DNA of 64,000 nt from positions 2,790,001 to 2,854,000 of the forward strand of contig NZ_CP044232.1 of NCBI RefSeq assembly GCF_008727775.1. The letters run 5' to 3'. Made by a program: the position numbers and the translations under genes. The notes below the pieces were generated by a model that saw nothing but the letters and a program-made list of their open reading frames with translations, searched no databases and was not told the origin of the DNA. Below are positions 35,354 to 44,561 of the stretch, piece by piece; positions within the stretch are counted from its first letter, which is position 1, and the number at the start of each line of letters is the position of its first letter. The DNA comes from Microbacterium lushaniae. Its GTDB lineage: Bacteria; Actinomycetota; Actinomycetes; Actinomycetales; Microbacteriaceae.

Positions 35354-36243
35354 GGCCGCACCACCTCCTGCACCTCGAACGCCTCCGGTGCCGGGGCGGA
35401 CATGGGAACCCCCAGCGCCGCGATCTGCTCGAGGAGCCACCCGTCATGCCACTGCGCGATGTCGCACGGAGCCGACGACAGCTCGTACGCGGTCGCGGGG
35501 ACGCCGTGCTGGATCACGGCCCGGCAGCTCGCATCGGCTTCGATCTGGACGCGATACGCATCCTGCCCGACGCCGGTCTGCTCGGCGGCGGCGAACTGCG
35601 TCGAGAAGCGGTCCCACTGGTACCAGTGCATCGCCTCGTGCACGAAGATCGGCCAGATGTTGGTGCGCGTGGCGCCGGCATCCCACGCGAGGAAGAGGCG
35701 ATTGCGGAATCTGCTGTCGTAGCAGCCGCCCAGAGCCACCCGGTAGGTCACGTCGGCGGCGGCATACCCGCAGTTCTGGGGGCCGCCGTCGTACACGATC
35801 TGCACTGCCGTGCCGCCGATGCCGTCGAGCAGCGCGCGCGCCTCCGCGTCACCGCCGGGCAGGCTCTCACCGCCGGGGTTGGGGGCCGACGCCGCGGGCG
35901 CCACGTCACCGCCGCGGAACGCCGCGGTCGACTCCTCCGCCGCCGCCCACAGGGCATCGGCGTCGCGGAAGGCGGCGCGCTGGGCCTCGATCCGGCCGGC
36001 GAGGTCGGCGGTGCCCTCGAACGTCGCCGTGACGACGGCCTCCTGCGCGGCCGTGACCGCGCGGTCGGCGAGCGCACGCTCACGCGCGTCGGCCACCAGC
36101 CACGCGGAGGCAGCCGCCACGGCGATGAGGGCGAAGGATGCAGCGATCGCGGCGCGCCGCACGGCCCGGCGACGGCGCCATCGGCGGACCCCTTCGGCGA
36201 GGGCGCGCGCGACGCCGTCGTCGTCGTGGCGGGCGTGCGTCAT
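35350..36243 (-). CDS. Membrane-anchored protein with HExxH motif, putative zinc metallopeptidase
   Basis: A 297-residue protein. A basic cytoplasmic start is followed by one membrane helix (about 31-51), a coiled, Ala-rich segment, a Pro/Gly linker (about 110-132) and an exported domain. HEAMH occurs at 202-206 in IFVHEAMHWYQW, and E235 in QIEADASC is a candidate third zinc ligand. Cysteines at 158, 174, 240 and 260 suggest two disulphides. No named family is recognised, so peptidase activity is inferred from the motif and context only. The start ATG at 36243 overlaps the aldehyde dehydrogenase stop (TGATG) and the stop overlaps the lipoprotein start. Confidence 0.7.
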   Translation of the reverse strand: MTHARHDDDGVARALAEGVRRWRRRRAVRRAAIAASFALIAVAAASAWLVADARERALADRAVTAAQEAVVTATFEGTADLAGRIEAQRAAFRDADALWAAAEESTAAFRGGDVAPAASAPNPGGESLPGGDAEARALLDGIGGTAVQIVYDGGPQNCGYAAADVTYRVALGGCYDSRFRNRLFLAWDAGATRTNIWPIFVHEAMHWYQWDRFSTQFAAAEQTGVGQDAYRVQIEADASCRAVIQHGVPATAYELSSAPCDIAQWHDGWLLEQIAALGVPMSAPAPEAFEVQEVVRP

Positions 36244-37604
36244 CACACCACGCGGATGAGCTTCTTGTTGACGAACTCGTCGGCGCCCAGGAGCCCCAGC
36301 TCGCGGCCCGTGCCGCTGCGCTTGACGCCACCGAAGGGAAGTTCGGGAGAGTCGGCCAGGACGACGTTGACGTAGACCATGCCCGCCTCCAGCCGGTCGG
36401 CCACGCGCTCGGCCTGCTGCGGGTCGGTCGTGAACACGTACGAACCCAATCCGAAACCGGTGCCGTTGGCGACGGCGACCGCCTCGTCCTCACCCGAGAC
36501 GCGGTAGACCACGCCCACGGGCCCGAAGAACTCCTCCCGGTAGGCGTCCATGTCGGAGGTCACCCCCGTGATCACGGTCGGGGCGAAGAACGCGCCCTCG
36601 CGGGTGCCGCCGGTGACCACCGTCGCGCCCTGCGCGATGGCCCGCTCGACCTGCTCCTCGAGCCGTTCGGCCGCCGCGAGGGAGGACAGCGGGCCGAGGA
36701 CGGTGTCCTCGGCGAGCGGATCGCCCACCTTGGCCTCCGCCATCGCCGCGGTGAACTTCTCCAGGAAGGCGTCGTACAGACCGTCCACCACGACGAAGCG
36801 CTTGGCGGCGTTGCACGACTGTCCGGTGTTGTCCAGCCTGGCATCGACGGCGGAGCGGACGGCGGAGTCCAGATCGTCCGTGGACAGCAGCAGGAACGGG
36901 TCGGAGCCGCCGAGTTCGAGCGCCACCTTCTTGAGGTTGCGCCCCGCGACCTCGGCCACGGCGGCACCGGCGCGCTCGGAGCCGGTGACCGACACCCCCT
37001 GCACCCGCGGATCGGCGATGATCGCGGCGGCCTGCTCGTTGGTCACCCGCACATTGACGTACGCACCCTCGGGGAGCCCCGCATCCCGGTAGAGCAGCTG
37101 GAGGGCCTCGGCGGACTCCGGGCACTGCTGCGCGTGCTTGAGCAGCACCGTGTTGCCCACGGCGAGGTTGGGGGCGGCGAAACGCGCCACCTGGTAGTAC
37201 GGGAAATTCCACGGCATGATCCCCAGCAGCACGCCCAGCGGCGAGCGGCGGATGACCGCGGTGCCCTCCCCGAGGATCTCCAGCGGCTGGTCGCCGGTGA
37301 TCCGCTCGATGTTGTCGGCGTAGAACTCGGTGATGTCGGCGGCGAAGTCGACCTCTCCCAGCGCCGCCTCCAGCGGCTTGCCCATCTCCCGCACGATGAG
37401 GGCGGCGAGGTGGTCGCGCCGCTCACGGTGCAGCTCGGCCACACGGCGCAGGCGCGCGGCGCGCTGGCCGACCGGAGTGTGCGACCACACGCGGAACGCG
37501 TCGTGCGCGGCGGCGATGGCCCCCTCGACGCCGGCGTCGGTCAGCGTGTCGTACTCGGCCAGCTTCTCGCCGGTCGCGGGGTTGATCACGGCGTATTCGC
37601 TCAT
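36243..37604 (-). CDS. gabD: Aldehyde dehydrogenase, succinate-semialdehyde type
   Basis: A 453-residue NAD(P)-dependent aldehyde dehydrogenase. Key parts are GIMPWNFPYYQVARFAAPNL, the glutamate motif ALELGGSDPFLLLSTDDLD and the catalytic cysteine in NTGQSCNAAKRF. EEFFGPVGVVYRV marks the C-terminal side. In context it would oxidise succinate semialdehyde to succinate, the last step of GABA breakdown, although related enzymes also oxidise aminobutyraldehyde. The start ATG at 37604 follows AGAGGA. It lies 20 bases from the APC permease. Confidence 0.88.
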   Translation of the reverse strand: MSEYAVINPATGEKLAEYDTLTDAGVEGAIAAAHDAFRVWSHTPVGQRAARLRRVAELHRERRDHLAALIVREMGKPLEAALGEVDFAADITEFYADNIERITGDQPLEILGEGTAVIRRSPLGVLLGIMPWNFPYYQVARFAAPNLAVGNTVLLKHAQQCPESAEALQLLYRDAGLPEGAYVNVRVTNEQAAAIIADPRVQGVSVTGSERAGAAVAEVAGRNLKKVALELGGSDPFLLLSTDDLDSAVRSAVDARLDNTGQSCNAAKRFVVVDGLYDAFLEKFTAAMAEAKVGDPLAEDTVLGPLSSLAAAERLEEQVERAIAQGATVVTGGTREGAFFAPTVITGVTSDMDAYREEFFGPVGVVYRVSGEDEAVAVANGTGFGLGSYVFTTDPQQAERVADRLEAGMVYVNVVLADSPELPFGGVKRSGTGRELGLLGADEFVNKKLIRVV

Positions 37605-37624
37605 GACGATCCTCTCTTCCCTCA

Positions 37625-39187
37625 TCACACAGTCTGCCGCCCGCGGCGCATGCTCGCCGGGGCGTCTTTGGACAGGGTCTCACCGCGGAAGAACGCAGGA
37701 CGGCGGATGGCCTGCCAGATCATGATCACGATGCCCAGGCCGATGATCCCGACGCCCAGCACGAACACGCTCCCCACGCCGAACCACGCCGTGCCGCTGC
37801 CGTAGTCGGGGTCCAGCGATTCGACGAGGGTGAGGACGAACAGCGCGGCCAGGATGACGCCACCCACCAGCGGGAACAGCAGCGTGAAGACGAAGCTGCG
37901 GGCGGAGTCGAACCACTGCCTGCGGAAGTACCACACGCACGCGAACGCGGTGAGGCCGTAGTAGAAGCAGATCATCATGCCGAGCGTGGTGATGGTGTCC
38001 CACAGCACGTTCTCGTTGATGAAGCGCATCACGACGTAGAACGCCGACGCGACGACCGCCGAGACGATCGTGGCGTAGCCGGGGGTGAAGAACCGCGGCG
38101 AGACGCGCGCGAACGCCGGCGGCAGCGCTCCGTAGTGGCCCATCGCCAGGAGCGTGCGGGCCGGACCGACGAACGTGGACTGCAGCGACGAGGCCGAGCT
38201 GGTCAGGACGGCCAGGGACACGAGGAAGGCCAGCGGGCCGAGGATCGGGCCGCTGAGGTAGAAGAAGACGTTTGCCTGGATGTCGGGGTTGCCCAGCCCC
38301 AGCTCGCCGGTGCCGGTGCCGGCGAAGGCGAGGAGGGCCACGGAGATCAGCAGGTACAGCGTCACGATCGTGATGACGGTGACGGTGGCCGCGCGCCCCG
38401 GGGTCTTCTCCGGATTGCGCGTCTCCTCGTTCATGGTGAGGGTCACGTCCCATCCCCAGAAGATGAAGATCGACAGGGAGAGCCCCGCGACGATGGCGAG
38501 CGTCGGAGTGACGGCGAGCGGGTTGAACCACGACAGCTCCACGGGGCTCGCGTCGAACGCCGAGCCGTTGGCGACGTGGACGAACGCGGCGACGGAGAAC
38601 ACGATCAGCACGAGCACCTGGAAGCTCACCAGGACGTACTGCAGCTTCTGGGTCGTCTGCATGTCGCGGTAGGAGACGTAGGTGGCCGCGAGCATGAACA
38701 GCAGGCACACGGCCACGTTGATGAACGGGTTGAAGGCCAGCTCGGCGATCGTCCCGGGGCTGCCGGCGATCTGGTCGATCAGGAGGAACAGGAACTCCAC
38801 CGCGATGCCCGCGAGGTTGGAGAGCACCAGGATCGTGGCCGCGACGAGGCCCCACCCCGCCATCCAGCCGATCCATGGGCCGAAGGCGCGCGCGGCCCAC
38901 GTGAAGGACGTGCCCGAGTCGGGCATGTTCTTGTTCAGCTCGCGGTAGCCGAAGGCGACGAGGAGCATCGGGATGAACCCGAGCAGGATGATCGCGGGCA
39001 CCTGGAAGCCGACCTCCGAGACGGTGGGGCCCAGAGCGGCGGTGAGGGTGTAGGCGGGGGCGATGCACGAGATGCCGATGACGACGGCCCCGAGGAGACC
39101 CACGGTGCCGGCCGACAGGCCTTTGCGTGACAGGCCGCCGGTGGCCGCCGGAGCGGAAGCGGATGGGGCGCGTTCGGGAGCGGTCAT
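37625..39187 (-). CDS. APC-family amino-acid/polyamine permease
   Basis: A 520-residue transporter with 12 or more membrane segments. LSAGTVGLLGAVVIGISCIA and FGYRELNKNMPDSGTSFTWA are typical of the first half, and GWDVTLTMNEETRNPEKTPG of the middle. Members take up amino acids, GABA, putrescine or ethanolamine by proton symport. Genomic context with gabT, an amine oxidase and gabD favours putrescine or GABA. It overlaps the Usp gene by four bases. Confidence 0.9.
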   Translation of the reverse strand: MTAPERAPSASAPAATGGLSRKGLSAGTVGLLGAVVIGISCIAPAYTLTAALGPTVSEVGFQVPAIILLGFIPMLLVAFGYRELNKNMPDSGTSFTWAARAFGPWIGWMAGWGLVAATILVLSNLAGIAVEFLFLLIDQIAGSPGTIAELAFNPFINVAVCLLFMLAATYVSYRDMQTTQKLQYVLVSFQVLVLIVFSVAAFVHVANGSAFDASPVELSWFNPLAVTPTLAIVAGLSLSIFIFWGWDVTLTMNEETRNPEKTPGRAATVTVITIVTLYLLISVALLAFAGTGTGELGLGNPDIQANVFFYLSGPILGPLAFLVSLAVLTSSASSLQSTFVGPARTLLAMGHYGALPPAFARVSPRFFTPGYATIVSAVVASAFYVVMRFINENVLWDTITTLGMMICFYYGLTAFACVWYFRRQWFDSARSFVFTLLFPLVGGVILAALFVLTLVESLDPDYGSGTAWFGVGSVFVLGVGIIGLGIVIMIWQAIRRPAFFRGETLSKDAPASMRRGRQTV

Positions 39188-40071
39188 GCCCGCTCTCCTT
39201 CCTCCGGGCGCGTGCGGGGCACGACGATGAGCGGGACGGGCAGCACGCGCAGCATCTTCGCCGCGGTGGAGCCCAGGAACAGACGGCGGGGCTGGGCGAG
39301 GCGGCTGGAGCCGACCAGGGCGATCTCGGCCGGGTCCCATGCGAGATCGGCGACGGCGTCCTCGATGCCCTCCCCTCGGGCGATGACCGCCTCCGAGGGC
39401 AGGCCGGCGGGCAGCTCGGCGCGCGCGGCATCCAGAACCTGCTGCGCGTGCCGGGCCCCCGCGATGCGGATGGCGCCGGTGTCGAGCCCGGCGGGCAGGT
39501 CGATCGTCTCGACCGAGAGCAGGCGCAGCGGCACGGATGCGGCGACGGCGAGCGCGACGGCCTCCTCCAGCAGCACGTCCGCACCAGGACGTGTGCCCAC
39601 CGCGGCGGTGACGCGCGTGAGGCCGGCGGCGGGGTCGATGTCGCGCGAGCCCTCGGGGGCGAGGACCACCGGCACGTCGGCCGAATGCAGCAGCTCGGAC
39701 GCGACCGAACCCAGGAAATGGCGACCGCGCAGCCCGCCGTTGGCAGCCCCCACGACGAGGAAGCCTGCGTCCAGCTGCCCGGCGGCGATGACGAGCCCCT
39801 CGGCGAAGGACTCGGCGTACCGGACCGATCCGCTGACCGTCATCGCGTCGCCGACGAGGCCGCGCGCCTGCGCGAGCCACTGCTCCGCCTGGTCGCGCAC
39901 GAGCCGGGCGTACCCGGCGGCGGGCGGCGTGATGACGCTGCGCGATTCGTCGGGCAGCACGATGACGATCTCCAGCGGAGCATCCGTTGCCCGGGCCAGT
40001 CGTGCGGCCACGGCCAGCGCGTCGGCGCCGGCGTCGGTGGCGGTGTACCCGACCACCACGGGCCGGGTCAT
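39184..40071 (-). CDS. Universal stress protein with two Usp domains
   Basis: A 295-residue tandem Usp protein. The first domain contains VVVGYTATDAGADALAVAAR and VVGAANGGLRGRHFLGSVAS; the second contains ALVGSSRLAQPRRLFLGSTA and ends VPLIVVPRTRP. The G-x(2)-G-x(9)-G-(S/T) ATP-binding pattern is seen in both. Usp genes are often found beside transporters, where they may tune activity. It overlaps both neighbours by four bases. Confidence 0.9.
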   Translation of the reverse strand: MTRPVVVGYTATDAGADALAVAARLARATDAPLEIVIVLPDESRSVITPPAAGYARLVRDQAEQWLAQARGLVGDAMTVSGSVRYAESFAEGLVIAAGQLDAGFLVVGAANGGLRGRHFLGSVASELLHSADVPVVLAPEGSRDIDPAAGLTRVTAAVGTRPGADVLLEEAVALAVAASVPLRLLSVETIDLPAGLDTGAIRIAGARHAQQVLDAARAELPAGLPSEAVIARGEGIEDAVADLAWDPAEIALVGSSRLAQPRRLFLGSTAAKMLRVLPVPLIVVPRTRPEEGERA

Positions 40072-41429
40072 GCGCGGGCCTCCTCGACGATGGCGTGCGC
40101 CGCCAGCCGCCCCATCCGGATGGCCCCGTCCACGTGCTGGTAACCGGCGCCGGCGAGGTCGCTGCAGGCGAGGTGGATGGGGCCGACCGGGGTGCGCAGA
40201 TCGGCGCCGTAGCGGGAGAGACCGCCGAGGTCGAAGCTCGCCGCGTACGCGCCGCGCGTCCATTCCTCCGCGCCCCAGTCGCTCTCGTAATAGACGACGG
40301 GGTTCTTCGCCTCGGGGCCGTAGTAGTGCGACAGCGACTCGAGGATCCGCTCCTTGCGCTCGGCCGCGCTCAGCCGGAAGAGGTCGTCGGCGTTGCGGTC
40401 GGAGACGAATCCCACGAGCGTGCCGCGGGGATCGCCGTGGATGGAGTTGTCATACGCCTCGTGCGACAGCTCGTACGGGCTGAACGCGGTGCCCGAAAGG
40501 CCCTGCTCCCGCCAGAAGGGCCGGTCGTAGACGGCGTGGACCTTGATGACGAAGCCCATCGAGATGTGCTGGTGCATCTGCTGCTGCAGGCGCGGAAGCG
40601 GTGGGTCGAACGAGATCCGCGGATACAGCACCGGGGCCAGGGCGAGGATCGCGAAGCGAGCCCGCACCGTCACGTCGTCGGTCACGGCCGTGACCCCGCC
40701 GTCCTCGTCCCACGCGAGCCGGCGCACCGCCTGGCCGAGCAGGACGTCGTCCCCCAGCCGTTCGGCCAGCAGCAGCGGCACCTGCTGCAGACCGCCGACG
40801 ACACGCTTGTCGAGGATGAAGTCGGCGTCGACGAGGTTCGAATACGACCCGGCGGATGCGGCCATCAGGAGCGACTGCAGGAGCGAGAAAGCGTGCGTGG
40901 GCTTGGTCAGCATCGCCGAGCCGGTCGCGAACGCGAGGTTGCGCACCGCTTCGTCGTCGTCGGTCTGCGCGCGCAGCCACGCGTCCCACGAGATCGCGTC
41001 CCACTCATCGGCCTTCGGGTGCGCCCAGGGCCGGTCGGGGTCGATCTCGGCGACCATCGCGTCCAGGCGCTCGGTGATCTCGCCGATGACGCGCTCGGTG
41101 TCGGGCGAGACGGGGAAGACGTCTCCCGTGAAGCGCACGGCCGCGCCATCCGGGCCCACGTAGACGCTGTCGCCGTCGCGGTGGCGGCTGTAGGTCTCCA
41201 GCCCCAGCTCGGCGAGCGTGTCGATGAGCGCATCCTGGTCGGGCGAGACCCACTGCCCGCCGATCTCGAGCATCGCGCCGTCGATCACGTCGGTCCACAG
41301 CCGCCCGCCCACGCGGTCGCGCGCCTCCAGCACCGCGACCGACAGCCCGGCCTTGCGCAGGTCGTTGGCGGCGGTCAGCCCGGCCGCGCCGGCGCCTACG
41401 ACCACGACATCTCTCGTCAGTTCCCTCAT
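40068..41429 (-). CDS. Flavin monoamine oxidase, probable putrescine oxidase
   Basis: A 453-residue FAD enzyme. The start VVVVGAGAAGLTAANDLRKA is the FAD-binding motif, followed by EARDRVGGRLWTDVIDGAML and GGQWVSPDQDALIDTLAELG, both strong for the MAO/putrescine oxidase family. The C-terminal HLACSDLAGAGYQHVDGAIR is the flavin-binding end. It would oxidise putrescine or a related amine to the aminoaldehyde with release of hydrogen peroxide and ammonia, feeding GABA to gabT. The ATG at 41429 follows GAGGAGG. Substrate assignment rests on context. Confidence 0.88.
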   Translation of the reverse strand: MRELTRDVVVVGAGAAGLTAANDLRKAGLSVAVLEARDRVGGRLWTDVIDGAMLEIGGQWVSPDQDALIDTLAELGLETYSRHRDGDSVYVGPDGAAVRFTGDVFPVSPDTERVIGEITERLDAMVAEIDPDRPWAHPKADEWDAISWDAWLRAQTDDDEAVRNLAFATGSAMLTKPTHAFSLLQSLLMAASAGSYSNLVDADFILDKRVVGGLQQVPLLLAERLGDDVLLGQAVRRLAWDEDGGVTAVTDDVTVRARFAILALAPVLYPRISFDPPLPRLQQQMHQHISMGFVIKVHAVYDRPFWREQGLSGTAFSPYELSHEAYDNSIHGDPRGTLVGFVSDRNADDLFRLSAAERKERILESLSHYYGPEAKNPVVYYESDWGAEEWTRGAYAASFDLGGLSRYGADLRTPVGPIHLACSDLAGAGYQHVDGAIRMGRLAAHAIVEEARA

Positions 41430-41470
41430 CGTCTCCTCCTCACCTCTCGTTCCCCCGCCGCCGTGCGCCA

Positions 41471-42826
41471 TCACACGGTCGCCAGCACCGAGGCCAGCAC
41501 GTCCAGCCCCTCGTTCAGCAGGTCGTCGCCGATCGCCAGCGGCGGCAGGAACCGGATGACGTTGCCGTACGTGCCGCATGTCAGGACGATCACGCCCTCC
41601 GCGAGGCAGGCGTTCGCGACGGCGGAGGTCAACGCCGCGTCGGGGGCGCCGGTGGCGGGGTCGACGAACTCGGCGGCGACCATGGCGCCGCGACCGCGCA
41701 CGTCGCCGATGCGCGGGTCCTGCTCCTGCAGCGTGCGCAGGCGCGCCTGGAGGATGTCGCCGAGATCACGCGCGCGCCCGGCGAGGTCCTCCGTCTCGTA
41801 CACCTCGATCGCCGCCAGCGCCGCCGCGCACGCGATCGGGTTGCCTCCGTAGGTGCCCCCGAGGCCCCCGGCGTGCGCGGCATCCATGATCTCGGCGCGG
41901 CCGGTCACCGCCGCCAGGGGCAGTCCGCCGGCGATGCCCTTGGCCGTCGTGACGAGATCGGGGACGATGCCGAACAGGTCGCTCGCGAACATCGCGCCCG
42001 TGCGGGCGAAGCCGCTCTGCACCTCATCGGCGATGAACACCACGCCGTTCTCGCGGCACCACTGCGCGAGCGCGGGCAGGAACCCGTCGGCGGGCACGAT
42101 GAAGCCCCCCTCACCCTGGATCGGCTCGATCAGCACGGCGGCGAGGTTGTCGGCGCCGATCTGCTTCTCGATCACCGAGATGGCCTTGGCGGCCGCATCC
42201 GGGCCGCTCAGTCCGTCGCGGTACGGGTAGGACATCGGCGCGCGGTACACCTCGGAGGCGAACGGGCCGAAGCCGCTCTTGTACGGCATGCTCTTGGCCG
42301 TCAGCGCCATCGTGAGGTTCGTGCGGCCGTGGTAGGCGTGGTCGAAGGCGACCACCGCCTGCCGTCCGGTGTGCTTGCGGGCGATCTTCACCGCGTTCTC
42401 GACCGCCTCGGCGCCGCTGTTGAACAGCGCCGACTTCTTCTCGTGGTCGCCGGGGGTGAGCCGGTTCAGCGCCTCCGCCACGGCGATGTACGACTCGTAG
42501 GGCGAGATCATGAAGCACGTGTGGGTGAACTGGGCGGCCTGCGCCTGCACCGCGGCGACGACGGCGGGATGCGCGTTCCCCACGGTGGTCACGGCGATGC
42601 CCGATCCGAGGTCGATGAGGGAGTTGCCGTCGGCATCCACCACGACCCCTCCCCCCGCGGCGACCGCGGCCACCGGCACGGTGTGCCCGACACCGGAGGC
42701 GACCGCGGCGGACTTGCGCGCGAGCATGTCCTCCGAGCGTGGGCCGGGAAGGGCCGTGACCAGGCGCCGCACCTGAGGCAGGGTGGGTCCGCCGAGGGGG
42801 ATCGCAGGAGTGTCGATGATGCTCAT
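41471..42826 (-). CDS. gabT: 4-aminobutyrate aminotransferase
   Basis: A 451-residue class III aminotransferase. FNSGAEAVENAVKIARKHTG binds PLP phosphate, VVFIADEVQSGFARTG carries the PLP aspartate and TTAKGIAGGLPL the catalytic lysine. These segments fit GabT closely. It transfers the GABA amino group to 2-oxoglutarate, giving succinate semialdehyde. It is the first gene of the polyamine/GABA operon and divergent from a PucR regulator. No ribosome-binding site is seen before the ATG at 42826, and a TACGAT lies about seven bases upstream, so a leaderless transcript is possible. Confidence 0.95.
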   Translation of the reverse strand: MSIIDTPAIPLGGPTLPQVRRLVTALPGPRSEDMLARKSAAVASGVGHTVPVAAVAAGGGVVVDADGNSLIDLGSGIAVTTVGNAHPAVVAAVQAQAAQFTHTCFMISPYESYIAVAEALNRLTPGDHEKKSALFNSGAEAVENAVKIARKHTGRQAVVAFDHAYHGRTNLTMALTAKSMPYKSGFGPFASEVYRAPMSYPYRDGLSGPDAAAKAISVIEKQIGADNLAAVLIEPIQGEGGFIVPADGFLPALAQWCRENGVVFIADEVQSGFARTGAMFASDLFGIVPDLVTTAKGIAGGLPLAAVTGRAEIMDAAHAGGLGGTYGGNPIACAAALAAIEVYETEDLAGRARDLGDILQARLRTLQEQDPRIGDVRGRGAMVAAEFVDPATGAPDAALTSAVANACLAEGVIVLTCGTYGNVIRFLPPLAIGDDLLNEGLDVLASVLATV

Positions 42827-42934
42827 GATCGCGATCGTAGGGACGCCGGGGAACGGCCTGCACTCACCATCATGTACATTCGGCACCATCGCCTGTACGC
42901 CGCGGCGAGCTGTGACGTGGAGAGGACCGGGAAC

Positions 42935-44467
42935 GTGGTCGACCCCTCGGCATCCACCGCCACCGTACGGGCGCTCCTGTCCCGCGGCGATCTGAAGCTC
43001 CGCCTGGCGATCCCCGAGGCCGCACTGGATTCCTCGGCGCTGGATCGCGCGGCCCGCTGGGTCCACAGCAGCGACCTCGCCGACCCCACCCCCTTCCTCT
43101 CCGAAGGGCTCGTACTCCTCACGACCGGAACCCAGTTCGCCGAGACGCCCGACGACGAGCACACCCACCGCGCCTACGTCCGGCGCCTGCAGGACCGCGG
43201 GGTGGTGGCACTGGGATTCGGCAGCGAGGTCGTGCGCGACGGCATCCCGCCCCTGCTGCAGTCCGCGTGCCTGGATGCGCGGCTCCCTCTGTTCGAAGTG
43301 CCCTACCGCACCCCGTTCATCGCCGTCGCGCGCGCGAACGCGGAGGCCATCGCCGCCGAGTCGTACGCGCGGCGCACGTGGGCCCTCGCCGCCCAGCGCG
43401 CCGTCGCTCTGGCAGCCCTGCGCCCGGACGGCCTGGACGCCACCCTCGCCGAACTCGCGCGCCAGCTGGGGGCATGGGTGGGGCTGTACGACGCGACGGG
43501 CGATCTCCGCCGCGAGCATCCCGCCGGGCAGCTGGATGCGGCCACCCGCGACGGGCTCGACGCGGAGGTGTCGGCCGTCGTGCGCCGCGGCGCACGGGCC
43601 GGCTCGGCGCTGCACGTGGGCGACACCCCGTTCTCGCTGCAGACCCTCGGCCGCGGCGGGCACCTGCGCGGCGTGCTGGCGATCGCTTCGGGCCACCTCG
43701 ACGCCGAGAGCCGCGCGGTCGTGACCTCGGTGATCGCGATGGCCGGGCTCGCCCTCGAACAGAACGACGGGCTCCAGCGCGCCCAGGGCGTGCTGCGTGC
43801 GGGCGTGATCCACGCCCTGCTCGCCGGCGACGTCGCCCTCGCCCGCCGGTTCGTGCGCGAACTGGGGGGCGCGCTTCCCCCCGCGCCCACGGCGGTCTGC
43901 GTCGTGGAGGGCACTGCGGCCACCCTGGACAACGCCGCGGAGTGGCTCGCCGTGATCGCCGCCACCGACCCGGTCGTCTTCGGGCGGGGCCCGGACGGTC
44001 TCGTGGTGGCCGCCACGCCCGACTCGCCGCTGGCCGACGAGCTCGTGGACCGCTTCCCCGTGCGCGTCGGGGTCTCCGCGCCCGCCGCCTGGGCGGAGTT
44101 CGCCCGCGCGCACGACCAGGCGCGCGCCGCCCTGCGCCGCCAGCGCGGCGCGGTCGCGCGTTTCGGCGAGACCGCCGCATCCGGTGTGCTCGGGGCGCTG
44201 GACAGCGACCTCGCCCGCGTGCTTGCCGCAGCATCCCTCGCCCCGCTGACCGACCACGACGCCGCCCGCGGCACCGAGCTGCTGCCCACGCTGCGGGCGT
44301 GGCTCGAGCACGACGCGCGCATCGACGCGGCCGCCGCCGCCCTGGGCGTGCACCGGCACACGGTGCGCACGCGCATCGCCCAGGCCGAATCCGTCCTCGG
44401 CAGCGACCTGTCGTCGTTCCCGGCTCGCGCCGAGCTGTGGGCGGCGCTGCAGGTGTCCGGGCTCTGA
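42935..44467 (+). CDS. PucR-family transcriptional regulator
   Basis: A 510-residue regulator. The N-terminal PucR sensor domain contains VHSSDLADPTPFLSEGLVLL and LGFGSEVVRDGIPPLL. The middle GGDEF-like region and the C-terminal helix-turn-helix (DAAAAALGVHRHTVRTRIAQ, then AESVLG) complete the family layout. PucR proteins usually activate nitrogen-compound catabolic operons such as purine, GABA or polyamine genes. The start is the GTG at 42935 behind AGAGGA. It is divergent from gabT and is the likely activator of that operon. Confidence 0.9.
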   Translation: MVDPSASTATVRALLSRGDLKLRLAIPEAALDSSALDRAARWVHSSDLADPTPFLSEGLVLLTTGTQFAETPDDEHTHRAYVRRLQDRGVVALGFGSEVVRDGIPPLLQSACLDARLPLFEVPYRTPFIAVARANAEAIAAESYARRTWALAAQRAVALAALRPDGLDATLAELARQLGAWVGLYDATGDLRREHPAGQLDAATRDGLDAEVSAVVRRGARAGSALHVGDTPFSLQTLGRGGHLRGVLAIASGHLDAESRAVVTSVIAMAGLALEQNDGLQRAQGVLRAGVIHALLAGDVALARRFVRELGGALPPAPTAVCVVEGTAATLDNAAEWLAVIAATDPVVFGRGPDGLVVAATPDSPLADELVDRFPVRVGVSAPAAWAEFARAHDQARAALRRQRGAVARFGETAASGVLGALDSDLARVLAAASLAPLTDHDAARGTELLPTLRAWLEHDARIDAAAAALGVHRHTVRTRIAQAESVLGSDLSSFPARAELWAALQVSGL

Positions 44468-44476
44468 CCCTCCACC

Positions 44477-44547
44477 GCGAAAGTGCACCACCTCGGCGAG
44501 AGTGCACCGGATCCGGTGCACTCTCGCCGGGTCGATGCACTCTCGCC
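44477..44547. repeat. Palindromic element A (nested inverted repeats)
   Basis: The centre is a perfect 36-base palindrome (44494-44529). Outside it, GCGAAAGTGCACC (44477-44489) and the reverse of GATGCACTCTCGCC (44534-44547) form a second pair with the same centre. In all, four copies of the GAGAGTGCACC core are present, two on each strand. It lies between the convergent PucR and SDR genes, so it may terminate both, but it has no T tract. Confidence 0.85.
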
Positions 44548-44561
44548 GTCGCGGCGGGCGG

